Notes: a model not told the origin generated them from the letters alone. 14,116 nucleotides of DNA from Rickettsia typhi (GCA_945906835.1 CAMDRL010000017.1:1-14116), one strand, 5' to 3'; numbered from the stretch's first letter, positions 1 through 7,076 are shown. Numbers and translations are program-made.

Positions 1-133
1 CTTTAATTAACTTTTTATGCTTCATCTTTTTGGTCTAAAATTTAGAATAAAAACCTTATGTACATCTATGTACATGCGGCTTTTCTTCTAAATTTTATCC
101 TCAAAAATATTTCGCCTAAAAAGTTAATTAAAG
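1..133. repeat. Long imperfect palindrome (MITE-like), may extend left of window
   Basis: The terminal arms at 1-16 and 118-133 are a perfect 16-bp inverted repeat. Inside them the two halves stay largely complementary to the centre: the 15-nt block at about 34-48 matches the reverse complement of about 87-101, and the centre is ATGTACAT-CT-ATGTACAT at 58-75. The whole piece folds as one hairpin with arms of about 66 nt. No ORF fits it. It lacks a poly-T tail, so a simple terminator is less likely than a miniature mobile or palindromic element. The left boundary coincides with the window edge, so the arms may be longer. Confidence 0.75.
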
Positions 134-150
134 ATGGGAATTGGTATTAG

Positions 151-277
151 TTAAATCACCCGTCTGACTGCTAACGCAGTAATCCAACCTCTTTTTCAAA
201 GAGAGCTAAAAGCGGTAAGCCCTCTTTGAAAAAGAGGGTGGATCAATCGCTTCTAGCGATTGAGACGGGTGATTTAA
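151..277. repeat. Cloverleaf-shaped palindromic element overlapping the dprA stop
   Basis: The outer arms 151-165 and 263-277 are perfectly complementary over 15 bp. Inside lie three consecutive hairpins: 167-171/176-180 (5 bp, 4-nt loop), 182-203/222-243 (22 bp with one mismatch, built around CCTCTTTTTCAAAGAG), and 244-251/255-262 (8 bp, 3-nt loop). Almost every base is paired, giving a four-way junction on either strand. The dprA stop codon (274-276) lies in the right outer arm, so the element's edge forms the end of that gene. It could act as a 3' end or RNA-stability structure for dprA, or simply be a mobile palindrome. The function is inferred only. Confidence 0.75.
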
Positions 278-1422
278 GTCTCACCCCTCTTCAAACCCAC
301 TTTCCCAAACCTAACCTCAACCTTATCCGCCAATTCCAATTGAATCACCGCAATATTGACTAACCCTGGTGATACTTGTAATTCTTGGATTATCGCCTCA
401 ATTGAAATTGGCGTAAAACTTAATTTGGAGAAAATTTCTTCACGAACTTTTTTTACATCATCTTCACTTGGAGTTTTTGAAATTGGCATTGCAAAATCTT
501 CAGCGTCAGGCTCTTGCATAATTCCCACCTTATCAAAAAGATTTTTCATATTTAATATTTCCTCTAAAACATCATTAATACCTTCAGTCAACCTTGCCCC
601 TTCTTTAATCAAACGATTTGTACCATGACAACGAGGATCAAAAGGCGAACCAGGAACTGAAAAAACTTCTCTTCCCTGCTCTGCTGCAAATCTTGCCGTA
701 GTTAAGCTGCCAGATCTTAAACCAGCCTCAACCACCACAACACCAAGAGACATTCCAGAAATAATGCGATTTCTTTGAATAAAATTTCCACCTTTTGGCG
801 GCATGCCAAATGGCGTTTCTGAAACTATTAAACCCTGTTTAGAAATTTGATGGTAAAGTTCAGTATTTTCTGATGGATAAATGTGGTCAATTCCACCAGC
901 AATTACAGCAATTGTGCCACTGTTAAGTGCAGCAGCGTGAGCAGCACCATCAATTCCCTTAGCAAGCCCTGAAGTTACAATCAAAGAATTTTCTCCCAAA
1001 TCAGCAGCAATTTTTCGTGCGAAAGCAATGCCGTTAAATGAGGCGTTTCTTGGCCCCACAACTGCAACGCCATATTGGTTAAGAAATTCTATTTTGCCTT
1101 TTACAGTAAGAATTGGCGCTGGGTCATCAATTTCACGCAATAATCTTGGATAATTTTCTTCACAAAAAATTACAATTTCTGCACCAAATTTTTGAGAAAT
1201 TTTTAATTCTTTCTCAGCTTCCAATTCTAAACAAATTTTTATTTTTCGACCCAAACCACCTTGAAAAGCATGTTCAGAAATTTTTTCTAAAGCATTTTGG
1301 GTTGAGCCATAAAGATCAAGGAGGCGGAAGAAAGTTGACTTGCCAACATTTTCACTTCTGGCTAAGCGAATCCAATTGATTCTTTCTTGCAGGGAGATGT
1401 TTTGTGAAGTGTTTATTTTCAT
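274..1422 (-). CDS. dprA: DNA-processing protein DprA/Smf
   Basis: DprA binds incoming single-stranded DNA in the cytoplasm and loads RecA during natural transformation; many non-competent bacteria also keep it. The 382-residue product has the full family layout. An N-terminal helical/HhH-like part spans about 1-100. The Rossmann-like core spans about 115-285 with VAVVGPRNAS (119-128), TSGLAKGIDGAAH (150-162), AVIAGGIDHIYP (172-183), GNFIQRNRIISG (212-223) and VEAGLRSGSLTTA (231-243). A C-terminal winged-helix domain follows from about 320 to 382. It starts at the ATG at 1420-1422, and I see no Shine-Dalgarno upstream. It lies 100 bp downstream of the permease on the same strand. The last codons and stop run into the cloverleaf repeat. 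No other competence genes are adjacent. Confidence 0.96.
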   Translation of the reverse strand: MKINTSQNISLQERINWIRLARSENVGKSTFFRLLDLYGSTQNALEKISEHAFQGGLGRKIKICLELEAEKELKISQKFGAEIVIFCEENYPRLLREIDDPAPILTVKGKIEFLNQYGVAVVGPRNASFNGIAFARKIAADLGENSLIVTSGLAKGIDGAAHAAALNSGTIAVIAGGIDHIYPSENTELYHQISKQGLIVSETPFGMPPKGGNFIQRNRIISGMSLGVVVVEAGLRSGSLTTARFAAEQGREVFSVPGSPFDPRCHGTNRLIKEGARLTEGINDVLEEILNMKNLFDKVGIMQEPDAEDFAMPISKTPSEDDVKKVREEIFSKLSFTPISIEAIIQELQVSPGLVNIAVIQLELADKVEVRFGKVGLKRGET

Positions 1423-1522
1423 ATTTTGTGGTGTGTTTTGTTGTTAATTTTTGTAACTTACTATTTTCAAATCAAATTTATCTCTCGGCTTCCATTTCGT
1501 CAAGAACATGATTTTATATTTC

Positions 1523-2299
1523 TTAACTTTTTATCCGATAACCCCTTTTAATCATTTTATAAATAACAATTCCAAGAGCTAAATTAATGGCAATTATGTA
1601 AATCATTCCCACCATTAAATTTCCATCATTATGCCCAGTAATGGAAAATCTGAAACCATCAATCATATAAAAAAACGGATTAAAATGTGCAACATTTTTC
1701 CAGAATTCTGGTAAAGAATTTGTTGAATAAAAAGTTCCTGAAAGAAAAGTTAAGGGTGTCACAACATAGCTGGTCATTGCTGACATTTGATCAAAAGTTG
1801 AAGATAAAACTCCGCACAGCATACCAAGCAAACCTAAAAACATACAAGCAAAAATCATGTAAAAAATTGCATGAAAAATACTGTAGCAAGGCAAAGATAC
1901 AAAAAATGAAATTGCCACAAAAGCTACAATGCCAACCGCAATCCCGCGTAAAACCGCGCCTAAAGTGAAAGCAAAAAGCAATTCAAAAGCACCAAGTGGA
2001 GGAATCAAATAATCAACAATATTTCCCATCACCTTGCCCATTACAAAAGAGGAAGAGCTGTTAGCAAAAGAATTTTGCATTGCCGCCATCATGATTAAAC
2101 CCGCAGACATGAAGACCTCAAAAGGAACACCTTCAACAGTTTTAATGTGATTTCCCACTGACAAAGAAAAAACTGCCAGAAATAAAATAATATTTACTGC
2201 GGGAGAAAATAAGGTTTGATGGTAAACCTTTAAAAAACGCCAAACTTCTTTTTTTAATAAAGTAAAAGCGCCAAACCAATTGATTGTAAAGTTAAACAT
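1523..2299 (-). CDS. ABC-2 type transporter permease (YadH-like)
   Basis: This 258-residue inner-membrane protein belongs to the ABC-2 permease family, whose members pair with a separate ATP-binding subunit to export a substrate. It has about six hydrophobic segments (roughly residues 31-48, 62-80, 104-130, 138-165, 170-190 and 230-250). The family's late motif is visible as LTFLSGTFYS, followed by NPFFYMIDGFRFSITG before the last helix. The length matches E. coli YadH-type proteins. The ATPase partner, normally adjacent, is absent here; its gene may be elsewhere. The substrate cannot be told from sequence. The ATG at 2297-2299 is the first Met of the membrane protein and has no evident ribosome binding site. 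Confidence 0.88.
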   Translation of the reverse strand: MFNFTINWFGAFTLLKKEVWRFLKVYHQTLFSPAVNIILFLAVFSLSVGNHIKTVEGVPFEVFMSAGLIMMAAMQNSFANSSSSFVMGKVMGNIVDYLIPPLGAFELLFAFTLGAVLRGIAVGIVAFVAISFFVSLPCYSIFHAIFYMIFACMFLGLLGMLCGVLSSTFDQMSAMTSYVVTPLTFLSGTFYSTNSLPEFWKNVAHFNPFFYMIDGFRFSITGHNDGNLMVGMIYIIAINLALGIVIYKMIKRGYRIKS

Positions 2300-2373
2300 G
2301 TAAGTTGTTATTTCAGTTTTTGTGATTTATTTTCTTTTAGATATTACTTCATCATTCTAATGCAGATGACACT

Positions 2374-2439
2374 GTCATTCCCGTGAAGTCGGGAATCCAT
2401 CTGGCAACCTCTCTGAATTCCTGTCTTCGCAGGAATGAC
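2374..2439. repeat. Palindromic repeat, CATTCCCGCGAAGG family (diverged copy)
   Basis: The left end GTCATTCCCGTGAAG and the right end CTTCGCAGGAATGAC are inverted copies with two mismatches in 15. It is one of at least three copies of this family in the window (also 3759-3840 and 14004-14075). It sits between the divergent permease and pheS genes. The family is very widespread in bacterial genomes and often yields spurious peptides such as VIPAKAGIQ. Its left junction creates the short palindrome TGACACTGTCA (2367-2377). Confidence 0.85.
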
Positions 2440-2480
2440 AAAAAGGCATCATTATAAAACGATACATTAAATTTTAAACT

Positions 2481-3518
2481 ATGCTCAATCTAGAAACTTT
2501 GTTATCCGATTTCAATTCTAAAATTTCTCTTATCAAAAATAAAGATCAGCTTGAAGAAATTCGTTTAGAATTTCTGGGTAAAAAAGGCAGCGTAACTGAA
2601 CTTTTTTCACAATTAAAAAATGTTCCAAATGAAGAAAAGAAATCTTTTGGAGCTTCTTTAAACAAAGCTCGCGATCAAGTTACACAAAAAATTGAAAGTA
2701 AAAAAGAAGAATTTGAAAATGCTGATCTTAACGAAAAATTAATCAGCGAAAAAATTGATGTTTCTCAAGATATTAGAAAAGAACCTCAAGGATTAATTCA
2801 TCCAATCAGCAAAGTAACCGCCGAAATTGAAGAAATTTTTGCTAGGCTTGGTTTTGAGTTTGCACAAGGCCCTGAAATTGAAGATGATTTTCACAATTTC
2901 ACCGCGCTAAATATGCCAGCAGATCATCCAGCTCGCCAAATGCAAGATACTTTCTATTTACAAAATTCTGAATTATTGCTGCGTACTCACACTTCTAATA
3001 CCCAAATTAGAAAAATGCTAAACTCTAAACCACCTTTTAAAATCGCTGCTTTAGGACGAGTCTTTCGTCGCGATTCTGACCAAACTCACACACCAATGTT
3101 TCATCAAGTTGAAGGTTTTGTGGTTGATGAGAATATCAATATGGGAAATTTGAAATGGGTTTTAGAACAATTTTTACAAACTTTCTTTGAGGTAAAAAAT
3201 TTAGAATTGCGCTTCCGTCCAAGCTTCTTTCCTTTCACTGAGCCATCTGCCGAAGCTGACATTGGCTATTCATCAAAAGAAGGTCGCATAAAAATTGGTA
3301 GTAATGAGAAGTTCATGGAAATTTTAGGCTGCGGCATGATTCATCCAAATGTTCTAAAAAACTGCGGAATTGACCCAGAAAAATATCAAGGATTTGCATT
3401 TGGAATTGGCGTAGAAAGACTTGCCATGCTAAAATATGGCATCAATGATTTAAGAATGTTCTTCGAAAATGATGTAAGATTTTTGCAACATTACGGATTT
3501 AAAGCAGAAGAAATTTAG
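2481..3518 (+). CDS. pheS: Phenylalanyl-tRNA synthetase alpha subunit
   Basis: PheS is the catalytic alpha subunit of the (alpha-beta)2 enzyme that charges tRNA-Phe. The 345-residue product is of normal length. An N-terminal coiled-coil arm spans about 1-90 and contacts tRNA. The class II core includes PADHPARQMQDTFY (146-159), motif 2 around GRVFRRDSDQTHTPMFHQVE (192-211), and motif 3 in GIGVERLAMLKYG (308-320). The start ATG at 2481 matches the usual N-terminus; no Shine-Dalgarno precedes it. The beta-subunit gene pheT, commonly next to pheS, does not follow; a terminator hairpin comes 14 bp after the stop. Confidence 0.97.
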   Translation: MLNLETLLSDFNSKISLIKNKDQLEEIRLEFLGKKGSVTELFSQLKNVPNEEKKSFGASLNKARDQVTQKIESKKEEFENADLNEKLISEKIDVSQDIRKEPQGLIHPISKVTAEIEEIFARLGFEFAQGPEIEDDFHNFTALNMPADHPARQMQDTFYLQNSELLLRTHTSNTQIRKMLNSKPPFKIAALGRVFRRDSDQTHTPMFHQVEGFVVDENINMGNLKWVLEQFLQTFFEVKNLELRFRPSFFPFTEPSAEADIGYSSKEGRIKIGSNEKFMEILGCGMIHPNVLKNCGIDPEKYQGFAFGIGVERLAMLKYGINDLRMFFENDVRFLQHYGFKAEEI

Positions 3519-3532
3519 CTGTTTTTTGTTAA

Positions 3533-3556
3533 AAAGTCGCCGCTGGCGGCGACTTT
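3533..3556. terminator. Stem-loop terminator after pheS, possibly bidirectional
   Basis: AAAGTCGCCGC at 3533-3543 and its exact complement at 3546-3556 form a GC-rich stem of 10-11 bp with a tiny loop. On the plus strand TTTCTT ends the stem 14 bp after the pheS stop. On the minus strand the stem runs into TTTTTAAC, so it may also stop transcripts leaving rluC. Confidence 0.8.
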
Positions 3557-3620
3557 CTTGAGGGCAAAACTGCTTTTACATTGGTTCTGGAAAAATATTC
3601 TATTTTAATTCTGACCATCC

Positions 3621-3706
3621 TATGCCAAATCTAAAATCTTTAGATATTTGTGGGGATCCCCGATATACCAAATCAAAAAATATCAATAAATTTTAGATTT
3701 GGTATA
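3621..3706. repeat. Palindromic element with alternative internal stems
   Basis: The outer arms 3621-3637 and 3690-3706 match as inverted repeats in 16 of 17 positions (TATRCCAAATCTAAAAT). The centre is GGGGATCCCC (3652-3661). Each outer arm also has a second partner inside: 3626-3635 pairs with TTTAGATATTTG (3639-3650), and ATACCAAATC (3665-3674) pairs with GATTTGGTAT (3696-3705). The element can therefore switch between one long hairpin and two short ones. It has no coding content. It lies in the convergent pheS/rluC gap. Confidence 0.7.
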
Positions 3707-3758
3707 GTTTAAAATAAAATCCCATTTCTTGTCATTTTTACCTCTTGTCTTCCGTCTC

Positions 3759-3840
3759 CCTTTGTCATTCCCGCGAAGGTGGTAATCCAGTTCTTATTCT
3801 ATTAAAAACTGGATTCCTTCCTTCGCGGGAATGACAAAGG
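3759..3840. repeat. Palindromic repeat, CATTCCCGCGAAGG family (intact copy)
   Basis: The arms 3759-3779 and 3820-3840 are a perfect 21-bp inverted repeat (core TGTCATTCCCGCGAAGG). An inner 9-bp pair lies at 3784-3792/3807-3815 (AATCCAGTT). This is the best-preserved copy of the family in the window. It ends 5 bp before the rluC stop codon and may act as its 3' end hairpin. With the terminator and the 3621-3706 element it fills most of the 327-bp convergent gap. Confidence 0.88.
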
Positions 3841-3845
3841 AGATA

Positions 3846-4913
3846 TTACTTTCTTCTAAAACGACCTCTTTTTGCCACTTTTCCTTTTGCTTTTGCATCG
3901 TCTTTTGACTCAGAATCTTTAGAACTAGAAAATCTTCCTCTAGTTTTAGTTGGGAATTTATCTGTTGATTTATCTGCCGTTTTAGCAATAGCTTTAACAG
4001 GAACTTTCACCACAGCAGGCATCAAAAAATCTGGCAGTTCAGTTTCTATTTCTAATCTCTTGCCAAAAAAATCTTCCATCACAATTTTCTTCGCATGTAA
4101 ACAAACTCTTCTGGAAATATCTCTTTTTATTACATCTTTGCCGCCGTATTTTACATCACCAATAATGGCATGACCAAGTTCTTTGCAATGCACGCGCAAT
4201 TGATGCGTTCTGCCCGTCAAAGGCGAAAGTTCCATCAAAGAATGTTCCTTAAATCTTTCCAAAACTTTAAATTCAGTAATCGCTTCTTTGCCGTCAATTT
4301 CATCGCGATAAACTTTTTCATTTTTGCCAACAAATTTTTTGCAAATTGGAATATTAATTACACCTTCAGTTTTTTTAGGAATACCAATAACCAGCGCCAA
4401 ATAAGTCTTGCGAATAGTTTTATTTTTAAAAGCCGCTGTCAAAATTTCTGCTGCTGCGACATTTCTGGCAATCAATAAAAGCCCGCTGGTGTCTTTATCT
4501 AAACGATGCACCAATTGTGGATTTTCTTGTGATCCAAATTTTAAATAAGGCAAATAATCATCAACTGAAATTTCAATTCCGCTTCCGCCTTGCGTAGCAA
4601 GACCTGAAGGCTTATTCAAAGCAATGATATTTTCATCACGAAAAATTATTTGCTCTTTAATTCTGGCAACTTTTACATCGCTCACTTTTGTTTTTGTCTT
4701 TTCTAAAGTATTTCTAATCTCTAAATCAGCGTAAACATTTATCTCGTCCATATGCTGTGTTTTGTAAGACGCATCAACCCTTACATTATTTACCCTGACC
4801 TTTTTTTCACGCACAATTTTTTGCGCCACTCCAAAAGAAATGTCGAATTTTTGACATAAAAATTTATCTAAACGCAAATTAGTAAAATCTTTGGTAATGT
4901 TGACTGAAATCAT
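3846..4913 (-). CDS. rluC: RluA/RluC-family 23S rRNA pseudouridine synthase with basic tail
   Basis: The enzyme isomerises uridines to pseudouridine in 23S rRNA. An S4 RNA-binding domain spans about residues 1-70. The catalytic domain follows with LNKPSGLATQGG, then the active-site segment HRLDKDTSGLLLIARN containing the catalytic Asp (near 140), and later RTHQLRVH and GHAIIGDVKYGG. The 355-residue protein is longer than E. coli RluC because of a low-complexity Lys/Arg/Ser tail of about 55-60 residues ending in RGRFRRK, probably disordered and RNA-binding. The ATG (4911-4913) directly abuts the crcB stop TAG, so the two genes are probably translationally coupled. RluC rather than RluD is the best guess for specificity; sequence alone does not settle it. 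Confidence 0.9.
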   Translation of the reverse strand: MISVNITKDFTNLRLDKFLCQKFDISFGVAQKIVREKKVRVNNVRVDASYKTQHMDEINVYADLEIRNTLEKTKTKVSDVKVARIKEQIIFRDENIIALNKPSGLATQGGSGIEISVDDYLPYLKFGSQENPQLVHRLDKDTSGLLLIARNVAAAEILTAAFKNKTIRKTYLALVIGIPKKTEGVINIPICKKFVGKNEKVYRDEIDGKEAITEFKVLERFKEHSLMELSPLTGRTHQLRVHCKELGHAIIGDVKYGGKDVIKRDISRRVCLHAKKIVMEDFFGKRLEIETELPDFLMPAVVKVPVKAIAKTADKSTDKFPTKTRGRFSSSKDSESKDDAKAKGKVAKRGRFRRK

Positions 4914-5324
4914 CTAAGCGAAAATAAATTTTGTTAAATAAAAGCCAAAAAATAAGGCTAAAATTGAAATTGCAACTGAAGATAAAGCGTAAATAAGGGC
5001 AAGATTTATTTGACCTGCGGTGAATAGGCGAAAGAAATCCAGGGAAAATGCTGAGAAAGTTGTAAAGCCACCTAAAAAACCAACCATTAGCAGGTTTTTC
5101 ATTTTAAGGTCAAAATTATCAAAATATTTAATCACAAAATAGTAAATCACACCTGCTAATAAAGAACCAACTACATTTACAGAAAATGTTGCCAAGGGAA
5201 AGTGAGTGGGGAAATTTTTAAAATAATTTTGAATACGAATTAGATGAATTATTGATTCTGAAAATAAATATCTGGCAACAGAACCAAGTGCACCACCAAT
5301 TGCGATTAGGAATATGTTTAGCAT
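4914..5324 (-). CDS. crcB: Fluoride exporter CrcB/Fluc
   Basis: CrcB/Fluc is a small dual-topology membrane channel that lets fluoride leave the cell. From the chosen start the product has 136 residues and four hydrophobic helices. It begins IFLIAIGGALGSVARYL and carries the family signature GFLGGFTTFSAFSLD. The frame is open for 25 further codons to an ATG at 5397-5399, but those codons lie partly in a palindromic repeat (5383-5472) and are hydrophilic and unlike the family, so I start at the ATG at 5322-5324, where the first helix begins. Its stop touches the rluC start. Confidence 0.9.
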   Translation of the reverse strand: MLNIFLIAIGGALGSVARYLFSESIIHLIRIQNYFKNFPTHFPLATFSVNVVGSLLAGVIYYFVIKYFDNFDLKMKNLLMVGFLGGFTTFSAFSLDFFRLFTAGQINLALIYALSSVAISILALFFGFYLTKFIFA

Positions 5325-5382
5325 TTGTTGTGAGTTTTTTGGATTTTGTAAATTGTTTCTTTGACAATCAGCCTGACTGACA

Positions 5383-5472
5383 GGGTTTTGTAAACCCAAC
5401 CTTGTGTTTGCTAAAATTTTCTAACTTTTATAATTTTAATAAACACAGGTTGGCATTACAAATGCCGACCTG
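5383..5472. repeat. Compound palindromic element between metK and crcB
   Basis: Three stems are seen: GGGTTT-TGT-AAACCC at 5383-5397, a long-range pair CCAACCTTGTGTTT (5396-5409) with AAACACAGGTTGG (5441-5453) that has one unpaired base, and a strong hairpin at 5446-5456/5462-5472 (CAGGTTGGCAT, 10 of 11 paired, loop TACAA). The stems share bases, so they compete. On the minus strand the last hairpin lies 17 bp past the metK stop and could mark its 3' end. The left edge reads into the possible upstream extension of crcB. Confidence 0.7.
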
Positions 5473-5489
5473 CACTATAGAATACTAAG

Positions 5490-6647
5490 CTAAACCAACC
5501 TCTTCAACTTCTCCGCCAAATCAGTTTTTTCCCAACTAAACCCTCCATCAGCCTCAGGCTCACGACCAAAATGACCGTAGGTTGCAGTTCTTTTGTAAAT
5601 TGGGCGATTTAATTGCAAATGATTTCTAATTCCACGAGGCGAAAGATCAATCAACTCATTAATAACTTTCACCAAATTTTCACCTGCAATTCCAGTTTTG
5701 TGATTATTCACATAAAGCGACAAAGGCTTGGAAACGCCAATTGCGTAAGCAATTTGAATGGTACAATGATCAGCCAAACCCGCAGCCACCACATTTTTAG
5801 CCAAATAGCGCGCCATGTAAGCTGCTGAACGATCAACCTTAGTTGGATCTTTTCCAGAAAAAGCCCCGCCACCATGAGGTGCCGCACCGCCATAAGTATC
5901 AACAATAATTTTTCTACCAGTCAAACCAGCGTCGCCATCAGGCCCACCAATTACAAATTTTCCAGTTGGATTAACTAAAAATTTAGCATCATCACACATC
6001 CAGCCTTTAGGTAAAGTTCTCTCAACATAAGGTCTGATTAAATCTTTAACTTGTTGCTGTGTGACTCCTTCTTTGTGTTGAATTGAGACTAAAACTGTTT
6101 CAGCGCGAACTGGTGCTCCATTTTCATAAACAAGAGTAACTTGGCTTTTAGCATCTGTACCCAAACCCTTTATTTCACCAGATCTAACCGCATTCATAAT
6201 ATTGTGCAAAATACGATGAGCGTAATAAATTGCCGCAGGCATCAAAGCTTCGGTTTCTTTGCAGGCATAACCAAACATAATTCCTTGATCTCCAGCGCCT
6301 TCATCTTTAGAACCAGAAGCATCCACACCAATTGCAATATCAGCAGATTGTTCATGAATCAAATTAGTAATTTCAAGATTTTTCCAATGAAAACCCTCTT
6401 GTTCGTAACCAATTTCTCTAATAGTACTGCGAATAATATCATCAATTTCAGATTTAGAAATTTCTGGCGCGCGAATTTCTCCACCAACAATAACACGATT
6501 AGTGGTAGCAAAAGTCTCAATTGCTAAACGAGAAAATGGATCTTTTTTTAGATAAGCATCAACCAAACTATCAGAAATTTGATCGCAGATTTTGTCAGGA
6601 TGACCTTCAGAAACTGATTCAGAAGTGAATAAATAATTTTTTGGCAT
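5490..6647 (-). CDS. metK: S-adenosylmethionine synthetase
   Basis: MetK makes SAM from methionine and ATP in the cytosol. The 385-residue product is full length and has all hallmark motifs: [14 protein letters not shown] (13-26, ATP/methionine site), [12 protein letters not shown] (117-128), the flexible-loop region after it, [14 protein letters not shown] (234-247) and [19 protein letters not shown] (259-277, P-loop-like with catalytic Lys). It is intact, in contrast to the decayed metK known from several Rickettsia. The start ATG at 6645-6647 is preceded by AAAAGGG with 9 nt spacing, one of the few ribosome-binding-like sites in the window. A promoter and a structured leader lie upstream (see those entries). 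Confidence 0.98.
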   Translation of the reverse strand: MPKNYLFTSESVSEGHPDKICDQISDSLVDAYLKKDPFSRLAIETFATTNRVIVGGEIRAPEISKSEIDDIIRSTIREIGYEQEGFHWKNLEITNLIHEQSADIAIGVDASGSKDEGAGDQGIMFGYACKETEALMPAAIYYAHRILHNIMNAVRSGEIKGLGTDAKSQVTLVYENGAPVRAETVLVSIQHKEGVTQQQVKDLIRPYVERTLPKGWMCDDAKFLVNPTGKFVIGGPDGDAGLTGRKIIVDTYGGAAPHGGGAFSGKDPTKVDRSAAYMARYLAKNVVAAGLADHCTIQIAYAIGVSKPLSLYVNNHKTGIAGENLVKVINELIDLSPRGIRNHLQLNRPIYKRTATYGHFGREPEADGGFSWEKTDLAEKLKRLV

Positions 6648-6650
6648 ATT

Positions 6651-6735
6651 GGGAAACCCTTTTCAGCATTGAAAATAGCTAAGCAATCAGATCACTAACA
6701 TCCAATTACTTAAATTAATTAAAATTTACGGGGGC
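6651..6735 (-). promoter_or_regulatory. metK leader with possible H-type pseudoknot, SAM-II-like in part
   Basis: Read on the minus strand, the leader before metK can form an H-type pseudoknot. Stem 1 is GUUAG (6695-6699) with UUAGC (6678-6682). Stem 2 is AUUG (6684-6687) with CAAU (6668-6671). The purine-rich GCUGAAAAGGG (6657-6667) follows and carries the ribosome binding site. Order and spacing recall SAM-II (SAM_alpha) riboswitches, where a GAUUU-type loop, a UUGC before the stem's 3' strand, and a final GCUAAAAAGGG are found. Here the loop reads UGAUCUG, the CCG part is missing and the first A of the final motif is G. Stem 1 has only 5 pairs, two of them G-U. GGGUUUCCC just after could mask the GGG. 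A SAM-sensing role is inference. Confidence 0.3.
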
Positions 6736-6741
6736 TCCCTG

Positions 6742-6770
6742 ATTAGATTTTTAAACTAAATCTACTTCAA
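6742..6770 (-). promoter_or_regulatory. Putative sigma70-type promoter for metK
   Basis: On the minus strand, TTGAAG (6765-6770) is separated by 17 nt from TCTAAT (6742-6747), close to the TTGACA/TATAAT consensus. This would start transcription near 6735 and give a leader of about 88 nt. The -35 box lies just inside the 3' end of the dead gene's reading frame. Confidence 0.55.
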
Positions 6771-7076
6771 AAATTTTAGAAAAACTTTTCTAAAATGTAA
6801 AAAAATCCAACTGGTAATTGCGCCAGTTCTTATTGCAATCTTCATTTCCATTTCTTTAAATCTCGTATCAATTTACTTAAATCTTATTTCCATCTTCATC
6901 TCAAGATCTTTGAGACCTCTTTTAGTCGCAAGATTTACTTCAGCATGTTAGCTAAAAACTTCAATCTGAGCCTCAGCTTAATCATTGAAAACAGTATTCC
7001 TAAGCCTGTGAAAAGCTTTAATCAGATTGGTAAAAAATTGTGGCAAAGTTGGATTATTCATAATGGCAGTGTTCAT
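6762..7076 (-). pseudogene. Degraded DUF1640/CCDC90-like coiled-coil gene
   Basis: One minus-strand frame from the ATG at 7074-7076 reads through three internal TAA codons (6978-6980, 6948-6950, 6873-6875) to TAG at 6762-6764. It keeps clear family features: NLIKAFHRL, then AEAQIEV after the first stop, AEVNLATKRGLKDLEMKMEI after the second, and IDTRFKEMEMKIAIRTGAI after the third. This is the layout of DUF1640/CCDC90-like proteins: a QAEAxxEVL segment, an LATKxDLKxLE coiled coil, then a short hydrophobic tail. The second stop can also be explained by one extra T (a VLANM reading appears if it is removed) balanced by a small deletion. About 104 codons remain. I infer an inactivated gene, not stop-codon readthrough, since neighbouring genes use TAA as stop. 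Confidence 0.75.

Noticed and set aside
2440..2480. TATAAA at 2453-2458 as the pheS -10 box
   Set aside because: No acceptable -35 sequence lies 16-18 bp upstream, where the repeat arm sits; in such AT-rich DNA the match alone is not informative.
3794..3988. Minus-strand ORF of 64 codons ending SFVIPAKEGIQ
   Set aside because: It overlaps the rluC tail in another frame and reads into the CATTCCCGCGAAGG repeat, which typically produces this peptide.
6141..6527. Plus-strand ORF of 128 codons opposite metK
   Set aside because: It is a shadow of the strongly conserved metK coding strand, with low-complexity translation and no recognisable motif.
6731..6740. GGGAGCCCCC on the minus strand in the metK leader as a terminator
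   Set aside because: It makes at most a 3-4 bp stem with almost no loop and has no following U tract.
6762..7076. Stop-codon recoding (TAA read as Glu or Gln)
   Set aside because: Neighbouring intact genes end at TAA and have no internal TAA, so nonsense mutation or small indels explain the three stops.
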